The notes under the pieces are model-generated. The model was given only the letters and a program-made list of their open reading frames with translations. It was not told the origin of the DNA and made no database searches. The position numbers were made by a program, and so were the translations under genes. Positions 36,188 to 45,408 of a stretch of 64,000 nucleotides of DNA are shown here, one piece after another. The stretch's first letter is position 1. The number at the start of each line of letters is the position of its first letter. The DNA is from Desulfospira sp963664655 (GTDB lineage Bacteria > Desulfobacterota > Desulfobacteria > Desulfobacterales > Desulfobacteraceae), in assembly GCA_963664655.2 (NCBI GenBank), contig OY761554.1, forward strand, positions 496,001 through 560,000, written 5' to 3'.

Positions 36188-36241
36188 GATAAGGTATTGC
36201 AAATATTCAGTTGAATCTGAGTATATTTGCAATACTTTATC
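36188..36241. promoter_or_regulatory. Inverted repeat ahead of the IS transposase
   Basis: Arms GATAAGGTATTGCAAATAT (36188-36206) and ATATTTGCAATACTTTATC (36223-36241) match in 18 of 19 positions with a 16-base centre. The right arm touches the ribosome site AGGAGG. It may be an operator or an mRNA hairpin limiting transposase. Confidence 0.55.
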
Positions 36242-36258
36242 AGGAGGTGCAGGTACAT

Positions 36259-37065
36259 ATGGACAAACCGCCAGACCAGAAGCTGATTTCAGCCTTTCAG
36301 GAAAACAAATGCTGGATGATCCAACCACTGGCCGAGCGAATGAACTACTCCATTCCTTCGGTTCGGCGATTTTTGGCCAAAACCGGTTACTTCAGCAGTT
36401 TTTCCCACAATGGGAAATGGTACACCCTGGCCTCGATTCCCCGTTTCAACAGCAAGGGCCTGTGGTTTTACCGGGATATCGGATTTTCAAGACATGGTCC
36501 GCTTACCCATACGCTGGTGAATCTGGTCGAGAGAAGTACATCAGGGAAGACAGCCGATCAACTGGGGCAGTTGCTTCGGTGCCGCTGCCATGCCATTCTG
36601 GTTCAGTTATACCGCCAGGGACAGCTGCAAAGACAAAAGCACGGGGGTTCTTATGTGTACCTGGCCATCGATTCAGTCAAAGCCGATGCTCAGGAAAAGG
36701 CCCTTCAAACGGAACAGACACCCCTGCCGGCGGAGTTGGCGGTGCAGATCCTTGTGGTATTTATCCAGAAACCCGGTTTGGATTTGAAACAGTTGGCCAA
36801 ATCTGTTTTCCAAAAAACAGGAGTGCGGATCAACACAGATCAGATTCAAACGCTTTTCGATGCACACGGGATAAAAAAAAAGCCTGAATTCCGGAGCCAA
36901 AGCCTGGCTTGCGCTCAGCCAGAATTTGACCCGGCTTTGCCACGATACACTGCCGGGGGCATTGTTCCCGAATCTCCCGGACGTCAGATTCCGGCCCGAA
37001 GAGAATCGCTGTTCTTGCTGCAGGACTCTTTTTGTCCAGAAAACCAGACGGAAAACCGTATTTAG
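36259..37065 (+). CDS. Transposase upstream frame (helix-turn-helix part)
   Basis: 268 codons from ATG 36259 (MDKPPDQKLISAFQENKCWM), preceded by AGGAGG. SIPSVRRFLAKTGYFSSFSH and LVNLVERSTSGKTADQLGQL look like two winged-helix modules for end recognition. The meaningful part ends at the A9 run (36873-36881, HGIKKK); beyond it the frame stays open for 184 bases but carries frame-shifted sequence. The DDE part is in the +1 frame. Together they would make one protein of about 800 residues. Confidence 0.8.
   Translation: MDKPPDQKLISAFQENKCWMIQPLAERMNYSIPSVRRFLAKTGYFSSFSHNGKWYTLASIPRFNSKGLWFYRDIGFSRHGPLTHTLVNLVERSTSGKTADQLGQLLRCRCHAILVQLYRQGQLQRQKHGGSYVYLAIDSVKADAQEKALQTEQTPLPAELAVQILVVFIQKPGLDLKQLAKSVFQKTGVRINTDQIQTLFDAHGIKKKPEFRSQSLACAQPEFDPALPRYTAGGIVPESPGRQIPARRESLFLLQDSFCPENQTENRI
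36873..36881 (+). promoter_or_regulatory. A9 slippage run joining the two transposase frames
   Basis: Nine A residues in the context ATA AAA AAA AAG. Loss of one A in the transcript (or a gain of two) fuses the frames with no stop. The upstream border of the second frame is a TAA directly before the run, so the shift has to happen here. Confidence 0.65.
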
Positions 37066-38695
37066 CATGAGTGGTCCTTTTAAAGCCCATGAGACCCTGT
37101 ACCACTGCCGGACATGCCGGAAAGTTTACCGTTCGAAAGATTTGCGCAATATCGTTGCCAGATGTTGTAATGTGGCATGGGATGTCCTTGTTTTTGTCGG
37201 TAAAAGTCTTTACCATCGCTGCCTGACAACCGATGAGGTCTGCCACGAACTTACGCTCAGAAATATTGATCTGAGCCCTTCAGAAGTCGAGTACCTTGGA
37301 CGCAAATTCATCCTTTATCTCGCACTGGCGCACCGGCAGGCCACCCCTCGCATTGAACAGGCCATGAGCCGCAGCGGCGGATACATATTGCATCTGGATG
37401 CCACCCATGAAGGAGATGCTCCGGTACTGATGACCGGGATGGACGGTCTGAAGCAGATTGTACTGGGCAATGTAAAAATCCCCAGCGAACATACCGACCA
37501 TATCGTGCCTTTTCTTGAGCAACTGCAAAGAAACTACGGAACCCCCATTGCCTGTGTCCATGACATGGGAACCGGTATCTGTAAAGCAGTGTCCCTGGTT
37601 TTTCCCGGTACCCGGGACTTTGTCTGTCATTTTCATTTTCTGCGGGATGCCGGAAAGGATCTGCTCGAACCCTCTTACGGTCAATTGAGGAAAGCCCTGC
37701 AAAAACATGCCGCCACCACCAGGCTGGGTGAAATTATACGTGACCTTCACCAGCGGGTTGATAACCATGCGCTTGATGCGGGGCACCTGACAGATGCCAT
37801 CACAAAAGGCCATGGGTTAGAAAACATGAATCAGGCATCTTCGGCTTCGATCTATTCTCTGTGCCAGTGGTGCCTGCAGGGTAAAAAAGAAGGCAACGGA
37901 TATGGGTTCCCGTTTGATCGACCGCTTCTGGCCTTTGCCCGCAGAATTGCGCAGCTGAAAGACTCACTGCCATCCATGCAAGAAAAGGCCTCTCGGGACC
38001 GAGTCGGAAAACGGTTATTTGGCAAGCTCGATAACCTGACCAAAAATCTCTGTAATGATCCGGATTTCATCCGGTCTATTGATGATCTTGAATGGCGGAC
38101 CCTGCTTTTTGATGACCTCCGAAAAAAAATGCGTATTGCAGATCCTTCCGGGCGGAATGGCTTGAATGATGATGGATCGAACAAATCCATAAACAGTATC
38201 CAAAAAGCCGTAGGCCGATTCCGTTCGAAACCTGATAAAAACGCCAATTACAAAAGAGATCTGCTTTGCCAAAAGTTAGCTAAACAGATCGATAAATACG
38301 ATGAACGACTGTTTGCAGATCCCATTGAGGTCGACACTCCGTCCGGAAAAATAACCATCTATCCCCAGCGCACCAATAACCTGCTGGAACAATTTTTTCG
38401 GGGTCTGCGCCGTGATCATCGGCGAAAAACCGGTAACAACTCAATGCGGCGGGTTTTGCATGCAATGCTGGCTGACACGCCCCTGATAAAAAATTTGGAA
38501 AATCCTGAGTATATGCACTTGCTTCTGAATGGGAAGAAAAATCTTGAAGAACTGTTCGCGGACCTGGAAATCAACGGATATGAACCTATTCCTTCAATTT
38601 CTCATACCGACCGGGTACTGCCGGGCTTTAGGAAATTGATAATAATGGATAACCTGCCGGAAAAAATTCAACTGGTATTGGAGAAATGTTCATGA
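36873..38695 (+). CDS. Transposase downstream frame (DDE catalytic part)
   Basis: The frame opens exactly at the A9 run (a TAA lies just before it). It encodes a zinc-ribbon-like CSCCRTLF/YHCRTCRKVY part, then a DDE core: YILHLDATHEGDAPVLMTGM (first Asp), CVHDMGTGICKAVSLVFPGT (second Asp), CHFHFLRDAGKDLL and RTNNLLEQFFRGLRRDHRRK (Glu). The first ATG is at 36926, but the conserved sequence starts before it (AWLALSQNLTRLCHDTLPGA), so fusion through slippage at the A run is more likely than independent initiation. Confidence 0.8.
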
Positions 38696-38902
38696 TTTTA
38701 CAAAATCCAACTGAATTTTGTGGTCATAGCTCATAATATTTCCTGCCGGTACAGGCATTCAAAGGAATCCCTTCCATTTCAGGGAAAGGGTTTGCCCGGG
38801 AAATGGATTTGAAGTTTATTGCGCCATAACATATGCTCCGAAAACATATCTCTTACTAAAAAATAAAATGTTATGGTAAAATATTGTTATTTTGTTATAT
38901 AG

Positions 38903-38998
38903 ATTTTACGTGTATTCAACGTTTTGTTACTAAAGGGCACACCCGAATGGCACTTAAATGAATTAAAAAATTATCTTGACCTACTGGATGAGCAGTAA
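38903..38998 (+). pseudogene. Short coding-like remnant directly upstream of the drmA-like gene
   Basis: A 31-codon frame ending GTPEWHLNELKNYLDLLDEQ stops 2 bases before the GTG of the next gene, the spacing of an operon neighbour. It follows an in-frame TAG and has no ATG or GTG start. It may be the tail of a lost first gene of the operon or a leader peptide from a TTG. I see no match to DrmC or a methyltransferase in so short a piece. Confidence 0.35.
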
Positions 38999-39000
38999 CG

Positions 39001-42000
39001 GTGACGGGGATTAACTATTCAAAATATAGAAAGGCATTTGTTGGCTGGGTCAAAACACAGTTGACAGGTCCGGCACCAGGTAATGAGGAATATTTAAACG
39101 GCATTCATCCCCTTGAGCGGTATACCTCCGGGGTTCTTTTTCCAGTTGTTCAGGGGGGGCTCGGTATGGATGCGGCAGACCTGAATCCGAATTCCTCCCC
39201 TTTCAATACGGATGATGAGCTTGAGGATGAAGATCCTAAAGCAGCAAAACTTGATAAAAAACAACTTCGGTACACCCCACCTTCTTCAGTGGGGTTTTCT
39301 TTTTTTGTTACCGGAAATGCCGTTGAATTTCAGGTACATTATTCAGGGGTACAGTATGAAGGCAATAAAAAAGGGATCACCTCCCAAATCAACTGGAATC
39401 GGGTATCTCTGACCGATGATCTGGACAACACGCTCAATTTCAGTTTATCAGACCAATTATCCGCTTTTTCCGCCCACGATCAACCGGATCAGCCTGAAAA
39501 TATAAAAATCCGGCATAAGGTTCTTGAAGGCTGTGGCGTGGTCGATGTGATGTGCCGACGGGTTGCCGGGGGATGGGTTATAACCGTCACTTTAAGCAAT
39601 GCCGCCCGAATCTTTTTTAAAGACACCCTTGGTAAATCAAACGCGATTTCCGGACTAAAATGGAACATGGAAAGAAATGCCCATGCCCTGTTTGAAGTCG
39701 GATTATCCTGCACCATAGACCAAGGCATTGTAGGGGTTTACCCCAGTCTTGATTTTGCCCTGCTCAGCCGGGAAGAACAGGAACTTGAATTAAGATACCG
39801 GCACCAGCATATTTATGCCATCGGCCATGGGGCTGCCGTAGACTGGGCCCTTAACCAGGGCGTTATTCGAAAAATTTGGACTGATTTTATTCCGGCCGTT
39901 GAAGTTCCCCTTGTGACCGCAGATGCACAAAAATCATCCCGAGAGGCTTTAAGCATTTTAACCCTTTCCAAATGCACTGACCATTTGGAAAAAACAATCA
40001 AAAATCTGAATCAGTTCACCCATGAATATGAGGATTGGATCAAGGCGCGGCAAGCCCAGATAAAAAATCTTTCAAACCAGGAACAAAAACCTGCCCAAAG
40101 GATTGTCCAAAGGATGAATCATGCCCTGATGCGGATGAAAAAAGGGGTAAACCTGATTGCCGATAATGCTAAAGTTGCTACCGCCTTTGGCATTGCCAAT
40201 CAGGCCATGCTCAACCAGATGGCCCGGGGTGCCGGACATCAGAAAAAAAAGCTTTTAGATCACACCTTTCAGTGGCGGCCCTTTCAGCTTGCTTTTATCC
40301 TTACGGCCCTGGAATCTGCGGCCAACGAAGATACCATGGACAGGGATCTTGTTGACCTGATCTGGTTTCCCACAGGCGGCGGCAAAACCGAAGCTTACCT
40401 GGGGCTGACCGCCTTTGTTATTGCTTTAAGGCGCTTGGTCTACCCTTCTTCGGGAAACGGTACCTGTGTGATCATGCGATATACCTTAAGGCTGCTAACC
40501 TCCCAGCAGTTTATCCGGGCCTGCCGTCTGATCTGTGCTTTGGAGCTGATCCGAAGTTCCCGTCCCGACATGGGGCAAGAGCCTGTGACCATCGGCATGT
40601 GGGTGGGGCAGGCCACCACTCCAAACACCCTGAAACGGGTGCAAAAGTTAATTCAAAATTCGACAGGGGGGCAAGCAGACCTGTCCGGGAACCTTGTACT
40701 CACCATGTGTCCCTGGTGCGGCACCCCTTTTTCGTTTCCGGACAATTATCAAATCAGCCCCCAGGGGTTCCGGTTTTGCTGTACCAATCCGGAATGCGAA
40801 TTTAAAAACAGCGGATATTTGCCCTGCCAGGTGGTGGATGAAGCGCTTTATGAGGAGCCCCCGACCTTTCTTGTGGCCACCATTGATAAATTTGCAAGGC
40901 TGGCCTGGGATGAGCGGACCAATGTATTTTTCGGTAAAGGCATTAACCGGCCTCCGGAATTAATTATTCAGGATGAACTCCATCTGATTTCAGGGGCATT
41001 GGGCTCAATTGCAGGCATCTATGAGGCAGGTCTTGACACCCTGCTGGTCAGTTTAGGGGTCCGGCCGAAATATGTGGCATCCACGGCAACCATCCGTATG
41101 GCCCAAGACCAGGTGACAAGGCTTTTCGGTAAATCCGTTGCCGTATTCCCGCCGCCCGGGCTGAATTGCGACGATTCCTATTTTGCCCGGACCGTTCCCC
41201 TTGATGTAAGGCCTGGAAGGCTATATCTTGGCTATCTGGCCCCTGGTTTTAACCGTCAACAATCCATGGTCCCCCTGGCAGCAGCGCTTATGGCCGCTCC
41301 CGAAGCCCTGTTCGGCAACGGGCACACCCATGAGCGGGAACTGTTAGAAGCCTGGTGGACCTTTATAGGATACCACGGTAGCCTCAAGGGGGTTGGAAAC
41401 AGCCATAACCTTTTTACCGCAGAGATTCCCCAACACTTAAAGAGTATAAAAGAAGAACTTCAAAAAGACGGCATCAAGATTAAGCGAAAGATATCCCGGG
41501 TGGTTCAGCTTACCTCCATTTCCACGGCCCAGGAAAATACCCAGACCTTTGCCCGACTTGAGCTGCCCAGAACCCGGGAGGAATGCATTGATGCGGCCCT
41601 TGCCACCAACATGATTTCAGTAGGCCTTGATGTGGGCCGTCTGGCGTTGATGGTAATCAATGGTCAGCCCCTGACCGTGGCGGAATATATCCAGGCAAGC
41701 AGCCGCGTGGGGAGAAGTGTGGTCCCTGGTATTGTCTTTATCAATTTTTACCGGGACCAGGCCAGAAGCCTGTCCCATTATGAAAATTTCAGGCCCTTCC
41801 ATGAGTCTTTTTACCGCTTTGTCGAGCCTACCAGCATCACCCCATTCACGTTTCAGGCAAGACAAAGGGCTCTTCATGCCGCCATGATCATTGCCCTGCG
41901 CCATGGGTGCCCGGATCTTTTGAATAATCATAACGCGGGATCATTCGATCTTAATCTTCCCGGTGTGGGCCAGATACTGGAAAGGCTTAAATTAAGGTGC

Positions 42001-42243
42001 AGCCTTGCCGACCGGGACAGGGAAAAGGAAATCCGCCGCCATATTGACCAACTGGCCAGGCAATGGCACGACAAAGCCGTCGAGTGTAAAAGAGTTAAAC
42101 GGGATCTGGTTTATTCAGACGCCAGTTTTAATACCAATGCAGACCGCCTGATTTATATCCACGGCCAGGGAATTGAAGGCTTCTGGCTCACCCTTAATTC
42201 CATGAGAAATGTTGAATCCAACGCGTTGCTCAACCCGTTATAA
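39001..42243 (+). CDS. DrmA-like Superfamily 2 helicase (DISARM core)
   Basis: A 1080-residue protein. About 410 N-terminal residues precede the helicase core (motif I DLIWFPTGGGKTEAYLGL near 455, then a four-cysteine zinc set MCPWCGTPF/FCCTNPECEF near 568-600, DELH box IIQDELHLISGALGSI near 656, motif III SATIRMAQDQV). The C-terminal lobe has NMISVGLDVGRLALMVINGQ and IQASSRVGRSV near 900. This layout is that of DrmA, the DISARM helicase that blocks incoming phage DNA. The start is GTG at 39001; no strong ribosome site is visible. It is the first full gene of a five-gene operon. Confidence is high for the family, lower for function. Confidence 0.85.
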   Translation: MTGINYSKYRKAFVGWVKTQLTGPAPGNEEYLNGIHPLERYTSGVLFPVVQGGLGMDAADLNPNSSPFNTDDELEDEDPKAAKLDKKQLRYTPPSSVGFSFFVTGNAVEFQVHYSGVQYEGNKKGITSQINWNRVSLTDDLDNTLNFSLSDQLSAFSAHDQPDQPENIKIRHKVLEGCGVVDVMCRRVAGGWVITVTLSNAARIFFKDTLGKSNAISGLKWNMERNAHALFEVGLSCTIDQGIVGVYPSLDFALLSREEQELELRYRHQHIYAIGHGAAVDWALNQGVIRKIWTDFIPAVEVPLVTADAQKSSREALSILTLSKCTDHLEKTIKNLNQFTHEYEDWIKARQAQIKNLSNQEQKPAQRIVQRMNHALMRMKKGVNLIADNAKVATAFGIANQAMLNQMARGAGHQKKKLLDHTFQWRPFQLAFILTALESAANEDTMDRDLVDLIWFPTGGGKTEAYLGLTAFVIALRRLVYPSSGNGTCVIMRYTLRLLTSQQFIRACRLICALELIRSSRPDMGQEPVTIGMWVGQATTPNTLKRVQKLIQNSTGGQADLSGNLVLTMCPWCGTPFSFPDNYQISPQGFRFCCTNPECEFKNSGYLPCQVVDEALYEEPPTFLVATIDKFARLAWDERTNVFFGKGINRPPELIIQDELHLISGALGSIAGIYEAGLDTLLVSLGVRPKYVASTATIRMAQDQVTRLFGKSVAVFPPPGLNCDDSYFARTVPLDVRPGRLYLGYLAPGFNRQQSMVPLAAALMAAPEALFGNGHTHERELLEAWWTFIGYHGSLKGVGNSHNLFTAEIPQHLKSIKEELQKDGIKIKRKISRVVQLTSISTAQENTQTFARLELPRTREECIDAALATNMISVGLDVGRLALMVINGQPLTVAEYIQASSRVGRSVVPGIVFINFYRDQARSLSHYENFRPFHESFYRFVEPTSITPFTFQARQRALHAAMIIALRHGCPDLLNNHNAGSFDLNLPGVGQILERLKLRCSLADRDREKEIRRHIDQLARQWHDKAVECKRVKRDLVYSDASFNTNADRLIYIHGQGIEGFWLTLNSMRNVESNALLNPL

Positions 42244-42333
42244 CCGTCACGGACGGCTTGGATTATCCAACCAAGCACCGCCCACAACGAAAAATGAAAG
42301 TCTTTTCAACTTATTAGTGAGACTTTCATATAA
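42240..42333 (-). repeat. Dispersed 90-bp hairpin element inside the DISARM-like operon
   Basis: The copy begins on the stop codon of the drmA-like gene (CCGTTATAACCGTCACGG) and ends 32 bases before the drmB-like ATG. Both hairpins are kept (AATGAAAGTCTTTT with GTGAGACTTTCAT; GCTTGGATTATCCAACCAAGC). It fills nearly the whole 121-base gap, and the other gene borders of the operon overlap or lie 7 bases apart. Confidence 0.93.
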
Positions 42334-42364
42334 ACGGTCATGACCATGGGGAAATAAACACCTT

Positions 42365-44227
42365 ATGAAAAAAATCTTTGTCCCTGTCCGACTGTCACAT
42401 ATCCTGGGATACAGCACCGTGGGTGCGGTTATCCGGGGACAGGACTTTCTCATGACCCCCAAAGATATTCGGGAATGGACCGACTCAGGCGGCGAAACAG
42501 CCGGCCGGATTATCCCTTATGTGGAACAGGTTAAAAATGCCCTTGAAATAAAACATGAATTAAGGGAGCCGCCCATTGCCGATCTCCTGGACAACGGACA
42601 AGTCGCCGGAACCTATATTCCGGCCATGCGGTTCCCCTGCTGGGTGCGGTGTTCAAGCTGCGGTATGCTCTATTGCAAGCCCTGGAAAAATAATCCACAA
42701 GGGCCCTGGCACTGCAACCACTGTGGCAAAAAACCGCCCCTGGCGCAAGTCCAATGGGTTTTTGTCCATGAAGACGGCCACATGGCCGATGTCCCCTGGC
42801 ACCACTTCACGCACAAGGATGCAAGATCCCCGGAGCAAAAACTATGCAAAGCGGATTGGGATCAACCTTATCTTAAGTTGACAGAACAAAAAGGGGCAAA
42901 ATTTGAACTGGTCTGCACCCGATGCAATGCCAAGAATTCATTTCGTACCAATATTCAAACCAGCTACGGCAACCTCCGGCCTCAGCCATGGATATTTTCA
43001 AAAGGCCAGGGGCCTCCAAAAAATACAGAGCATGAAGAAAAGCAGGGGAAGGTCTTAATGGTCAACGATACGCGTATCCACAGACCCATGACAAAATCAG
43101 CACTTGTCATCCCTCCTGAATCCAGAATTTCACAAAGGACAGTGGTACACCGACTCTATACAAATTCCAAAATTCGCCGGGAAATGGACAACACCAGAAC
43201 CCCTCTCCAAAGAAAAAGTCTGTTTTCCCGCCTGACCCATCAATTTAACTGCACCGTACAGGATATCGAAGATGCCGTAAAAGAGATTCAAAAAGGGTAT
43301 CCCCTCTATGGACAGAATTTTACCCCGGGCCTTGTCCGGGAAAATGAATATAAAGCCCTGATTCGGCCCATCCCGGAGCAGTCTGATGAAGAGGATTTTG
43401 TAACCTGCCACTATTCAGACAGTCTGAAATCTCTTGAACTTGAAAAAAATTCCAGGCCCTGGCAGGTTAAAAACATTCTGGATCAGGTCATTTCCGTAAC
43501 CCGCCTCAAGGAAATTTTAATTTTAACCGGTTTCCAGCGACTATACGGCACCCAGGTTCCCCCGGATATTGTTGGAGAAAGCAACTGGCTCCCGGCCCTG
43601 GAGTTATATGGGGACGGTATTTTTTTCACCTTTAACCAGAGCATGATAGAGCAATGGGAAGAGGTGGAATCCGTCCAGGCCAGAATAAGCCCTCTGGTTA
43701 AAAGATTTGAAAATACCCCGAAAGAATCCGATTCCCCATCAAATCCGGACTCAGACATTGTTGTCGGCCCCAGATTTATTCTTCTCCACACCCTTGCCCA
43801 TATTCTGATCCGGCAGCTTGAGGCCATGGCAGGATACCCGGCTGCCTCCCTTAAAGAACGGATTTATGCCAGGACCGGTGAAAATGCCATGGCAGGAATT
43901 CTGATCTATGTAGCTGTTCCCGATGTGGAAGGATCTTTGGGCGGCCTTTGTGAACTGGCTGAACCCAAAAGATTTCTATCCCTTTTATATCAGGTATTTG
44001 AACAAGCCCAATGGTGCTCCCTGGACCCGGTCTGCTCCGAACATGAAGGCCAGGGCCCCCATCTTTTAAACCGGTCAGCCTGCCATGCCTGTGCGCTAAT
44101 CCCGGAACCCGCCTGTGCTTACGGCAATATTCTTCTGGACCGGGGGCTGATAAAAGGCAATGAAAACGAAAATTTGCCTGGATTTTTAGCCTTTGCCGGC
44201 CGTTTTGGGGAAAAAAAATATGGTTGA
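42365..44227 (+). CDS. DrmB-like DUF1998 protein (DISARM core)
   Basis: A 620-residue protein. Near residue 95 it has a zinc-ribbon RCSSCGMLYC...WHCNHCGKKP, and a further CTRCNAK pair near 182. The C-terminal DUF1998 domain (about 470-600) is typical: RFILLHTLAHILIRQLEAMA, GILIYVAVPDVEGSLGGLCE, then cysteines in SACHACALIPEPACAYGN. DrmB works with DrmA in DISARM, where the pair binds DNA ends and autoinhibits until triggered. It follows the drmA-like gene and overlaps the next gene by 8 bases. Confidence 0.88.
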   Translation: MKKIFVPVRLSHILGYSTVGAVIRGQDFLMTPKDIREWTDSGGETAGRIIPYVEQVKNALEIKHELREPPIADLLDNGQVAGTYIPAMRFPCWVRCSSCGMLYCKPWKNNPQGPWHCNHCGKKPPLAQVQWVFVHEDGHMADVPWHHFTHKDARSPEQKLCKADWDQPYLKLTEQKGAKFELVCTRCNAKNSFRTNIQTSYGNLRPQPWIFSKGQGPPKNTEHEEKQGKVLMVNDTRIHRPMTKSALVIPPESRISQRTVVHRLYTNSKIRREMDNTRTPLQRKSLFSRLTHQFNCTVQDIEDAVKEIQKGYPLYGQNFTPGLVRENEYKALIRPIPEQSDEEDFVTCHYSDSLKSLELEKNSRPWQVKNILDQVISVTRLKEILILTGFQRLYGTQVPPDIVGESNWLPALELYGDGIFFTFNQSMIEQWEEVESVQARISPLVKRFENTPKESDSPSNPDSDIVVGPRFILLHTLAHILIRQLEAMAGYPAASLKERIYARTGENAMAGILIYVAVPDVEGSLGGLCELAEPKRFLSLLYQVFEQAQWCSLDPVCSEHEGQGPHLLNRSACHACALIPEPACAYGNILLDRGLIKGNENENLPGFLAFAGRFGEKKYG

Positions 44228-45401
44228 CCGGATCTTTGCCCTGCCGGGTGTCCATGAACTGAACAAAGAGCAGGAAACTGCAAGGGCACGGCCCAAGCAA
44301 GGCCAGCATTTTGTGGTGGGCGGCCCAGGCACCGGGAAATCCGTCCTTGCCCTTTTGCGTGCCCGGCGCCATGCAAAGGCCGGGGAAAACCATGTATTTC
44401 TGGTTTACAACCGTCTGCTTCATGAGGCCAGTTGCTGCCTTGGGGGTGAAGATATCTGCTGCTTTCAGTGGATGAGCTGGTTTTTTAAAAAATTTGAAGA
44501 GGTCACAACCCATACAGTGCCCCTCCTTGCTCCGGTTCCTGGATCTTCATGGAAAGAGATCGACTGGGAAGGGGTGCACCGTATCATAGCTCAAACCCCG
44601 GGCAACACTGTTCCAAGATCGGATTTTCTAATCATTGACGAAGGCCAGGATATGCCGCCGGACTTTTACCAGGCCCTGGTAAACCTTGGGTTTGAAAACT
44701 TTTTTGTGGCAGCGGATCAAAATCAGCAGATTGCTTCGGGGATAAACAGCTCCCGGCGGGATATTGAAGCCCACCTAGGCCTGGATACCAGTGACGTGGT
44801 CGAATTAAAGCAAAATTTTAGGAATACGGCTGTCATTGCCGCACTGGTACAAGAATTCTATCCCGACAGTGCGGCTGTTCCAAAGGTGGAACCCGGCCCT
44901 GCAGACGATGAACAAAGCCGGGACCTGCCCCTTATATTCACTTTCCGGGATGACCAGTTTTATCGGATAATCCAGCGCATTTTACTTATCGCGGACCGGA
45001 CCCCGTCCATGCTTGTTGGGATTATCACCCCCAATAACCAGGTCAGGCAAACATACTTTGCCGCCCTGAAAACCGTCTCCAACCAAATTGCGCTGGACAA
45101 CGGGGCACCATATATCAGAACTCTTTTTAGGGGCAGTAACAATAAAGCAAATTTTCATCAGGGCGGCATCATGGTTATCAATGCCCAGTCCTGCAAAGGG
45201 CTTGAATTTGACCTTGTTTTCCTGGCCGATATCAACCAGCATCCCTGCCCGGGAAATGATAAAGATCATTTAAAACGCTTATTTTATGTCATGACGGCAA
45301 GGGCCAGGCAGACCCTGATTCTGCTTAGACACGAAGGGTCTTTATCCCCTGCCGACGCCATTCTTCCAACCGATACCGACATACTGAAATATTATCCATG
45401 A
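44220..45401 (+). CDS. Short Superfamily 1 (UvrD-like) helicase
   Basis: A 393-residue protein with motif I VVGGPGTGKSVLALLRARRH (about 31-50), motif II LIIDEGQDMPPDFYQAL (about 138), a Q/R motif LKQNFRNTAVIAALVQEF, motif V INAQSCKGLEFDLVFLADI and motif VI RLFYVMTARARQTLIL near 355. It is much shorter than UvrD and lacks the 1B/2B insertions, like the minimal SF1 ATPases seen in defence operons. I chose the ATG at 44220, which overlaps the drmB-like stop by 8 bases. The next gene starts 7 bases downstream. Confidence 0.85.
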   Translation: MVDRIFALPGVHELNKEQETARARPKQGQHFVVGGPGTGKSVLALLRARRHAKAGENHVFLVYNRLLHEASCCLGGEDICCFQWMSWFFKKFEEVTTHTVPLLAPVPGSSWKEIDWEGVHRIIAQTPGNTVPRSDFLIIDEGQDMPPDFYQALVNLGFENFFVAADQNQQIASGINSSRRDIEAHLGLDTSDVVELKQNFRNTAVIAALVQEFYPDSAAVPKVEPGPADDEQSRDLPLIFTFRDDQFYRIIQRILLIADRTPSMLVGIITPNNQVRQTYFAALKTVSNQIALDNGAPYIRTLFRGSNNKANFHQGGIMVINAQSCKGLEFDLVFLADINQHPCPGNDKDHLKRLFYVMTARARQTLILLRHEGSLSPADAILPTDTDILKYYP

Positions 45402-45408
45402 GGGCCTT

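Larger units (their letters stand above)
35975..38729 (+). mobile_element. Insertion sequence with a split transposase, 2755 bp
   Basis: The ends are inverted repeats (CTATGACCACAAA at the left, TTTGTGGTCATAG at the right, with further partial match through GGTTGGATT/AATCCAAC). The flanks are an 8-bp duplication CTCATAAT at 35967-35974 and 38730-38737. It inserted at the stop codon of sixA (the TAA lies in the duplicated bases). Two overlapping frames encode the transposase. Confidence 0.9.

Noticed and set aside
36926..38695. Transposase downstream frame as an independent gene from ATG 36926
   Set aside because: Coding-like sequence in that frame begins before this ATG, at the A9 run, and there is no ribosome site.
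44220..45401. Short SF1 helicase as a methyltransferase subunit of DISARM
   Set aside because: It has clear SF1 motifs I, II, V and VI and none of the methylase motifs.
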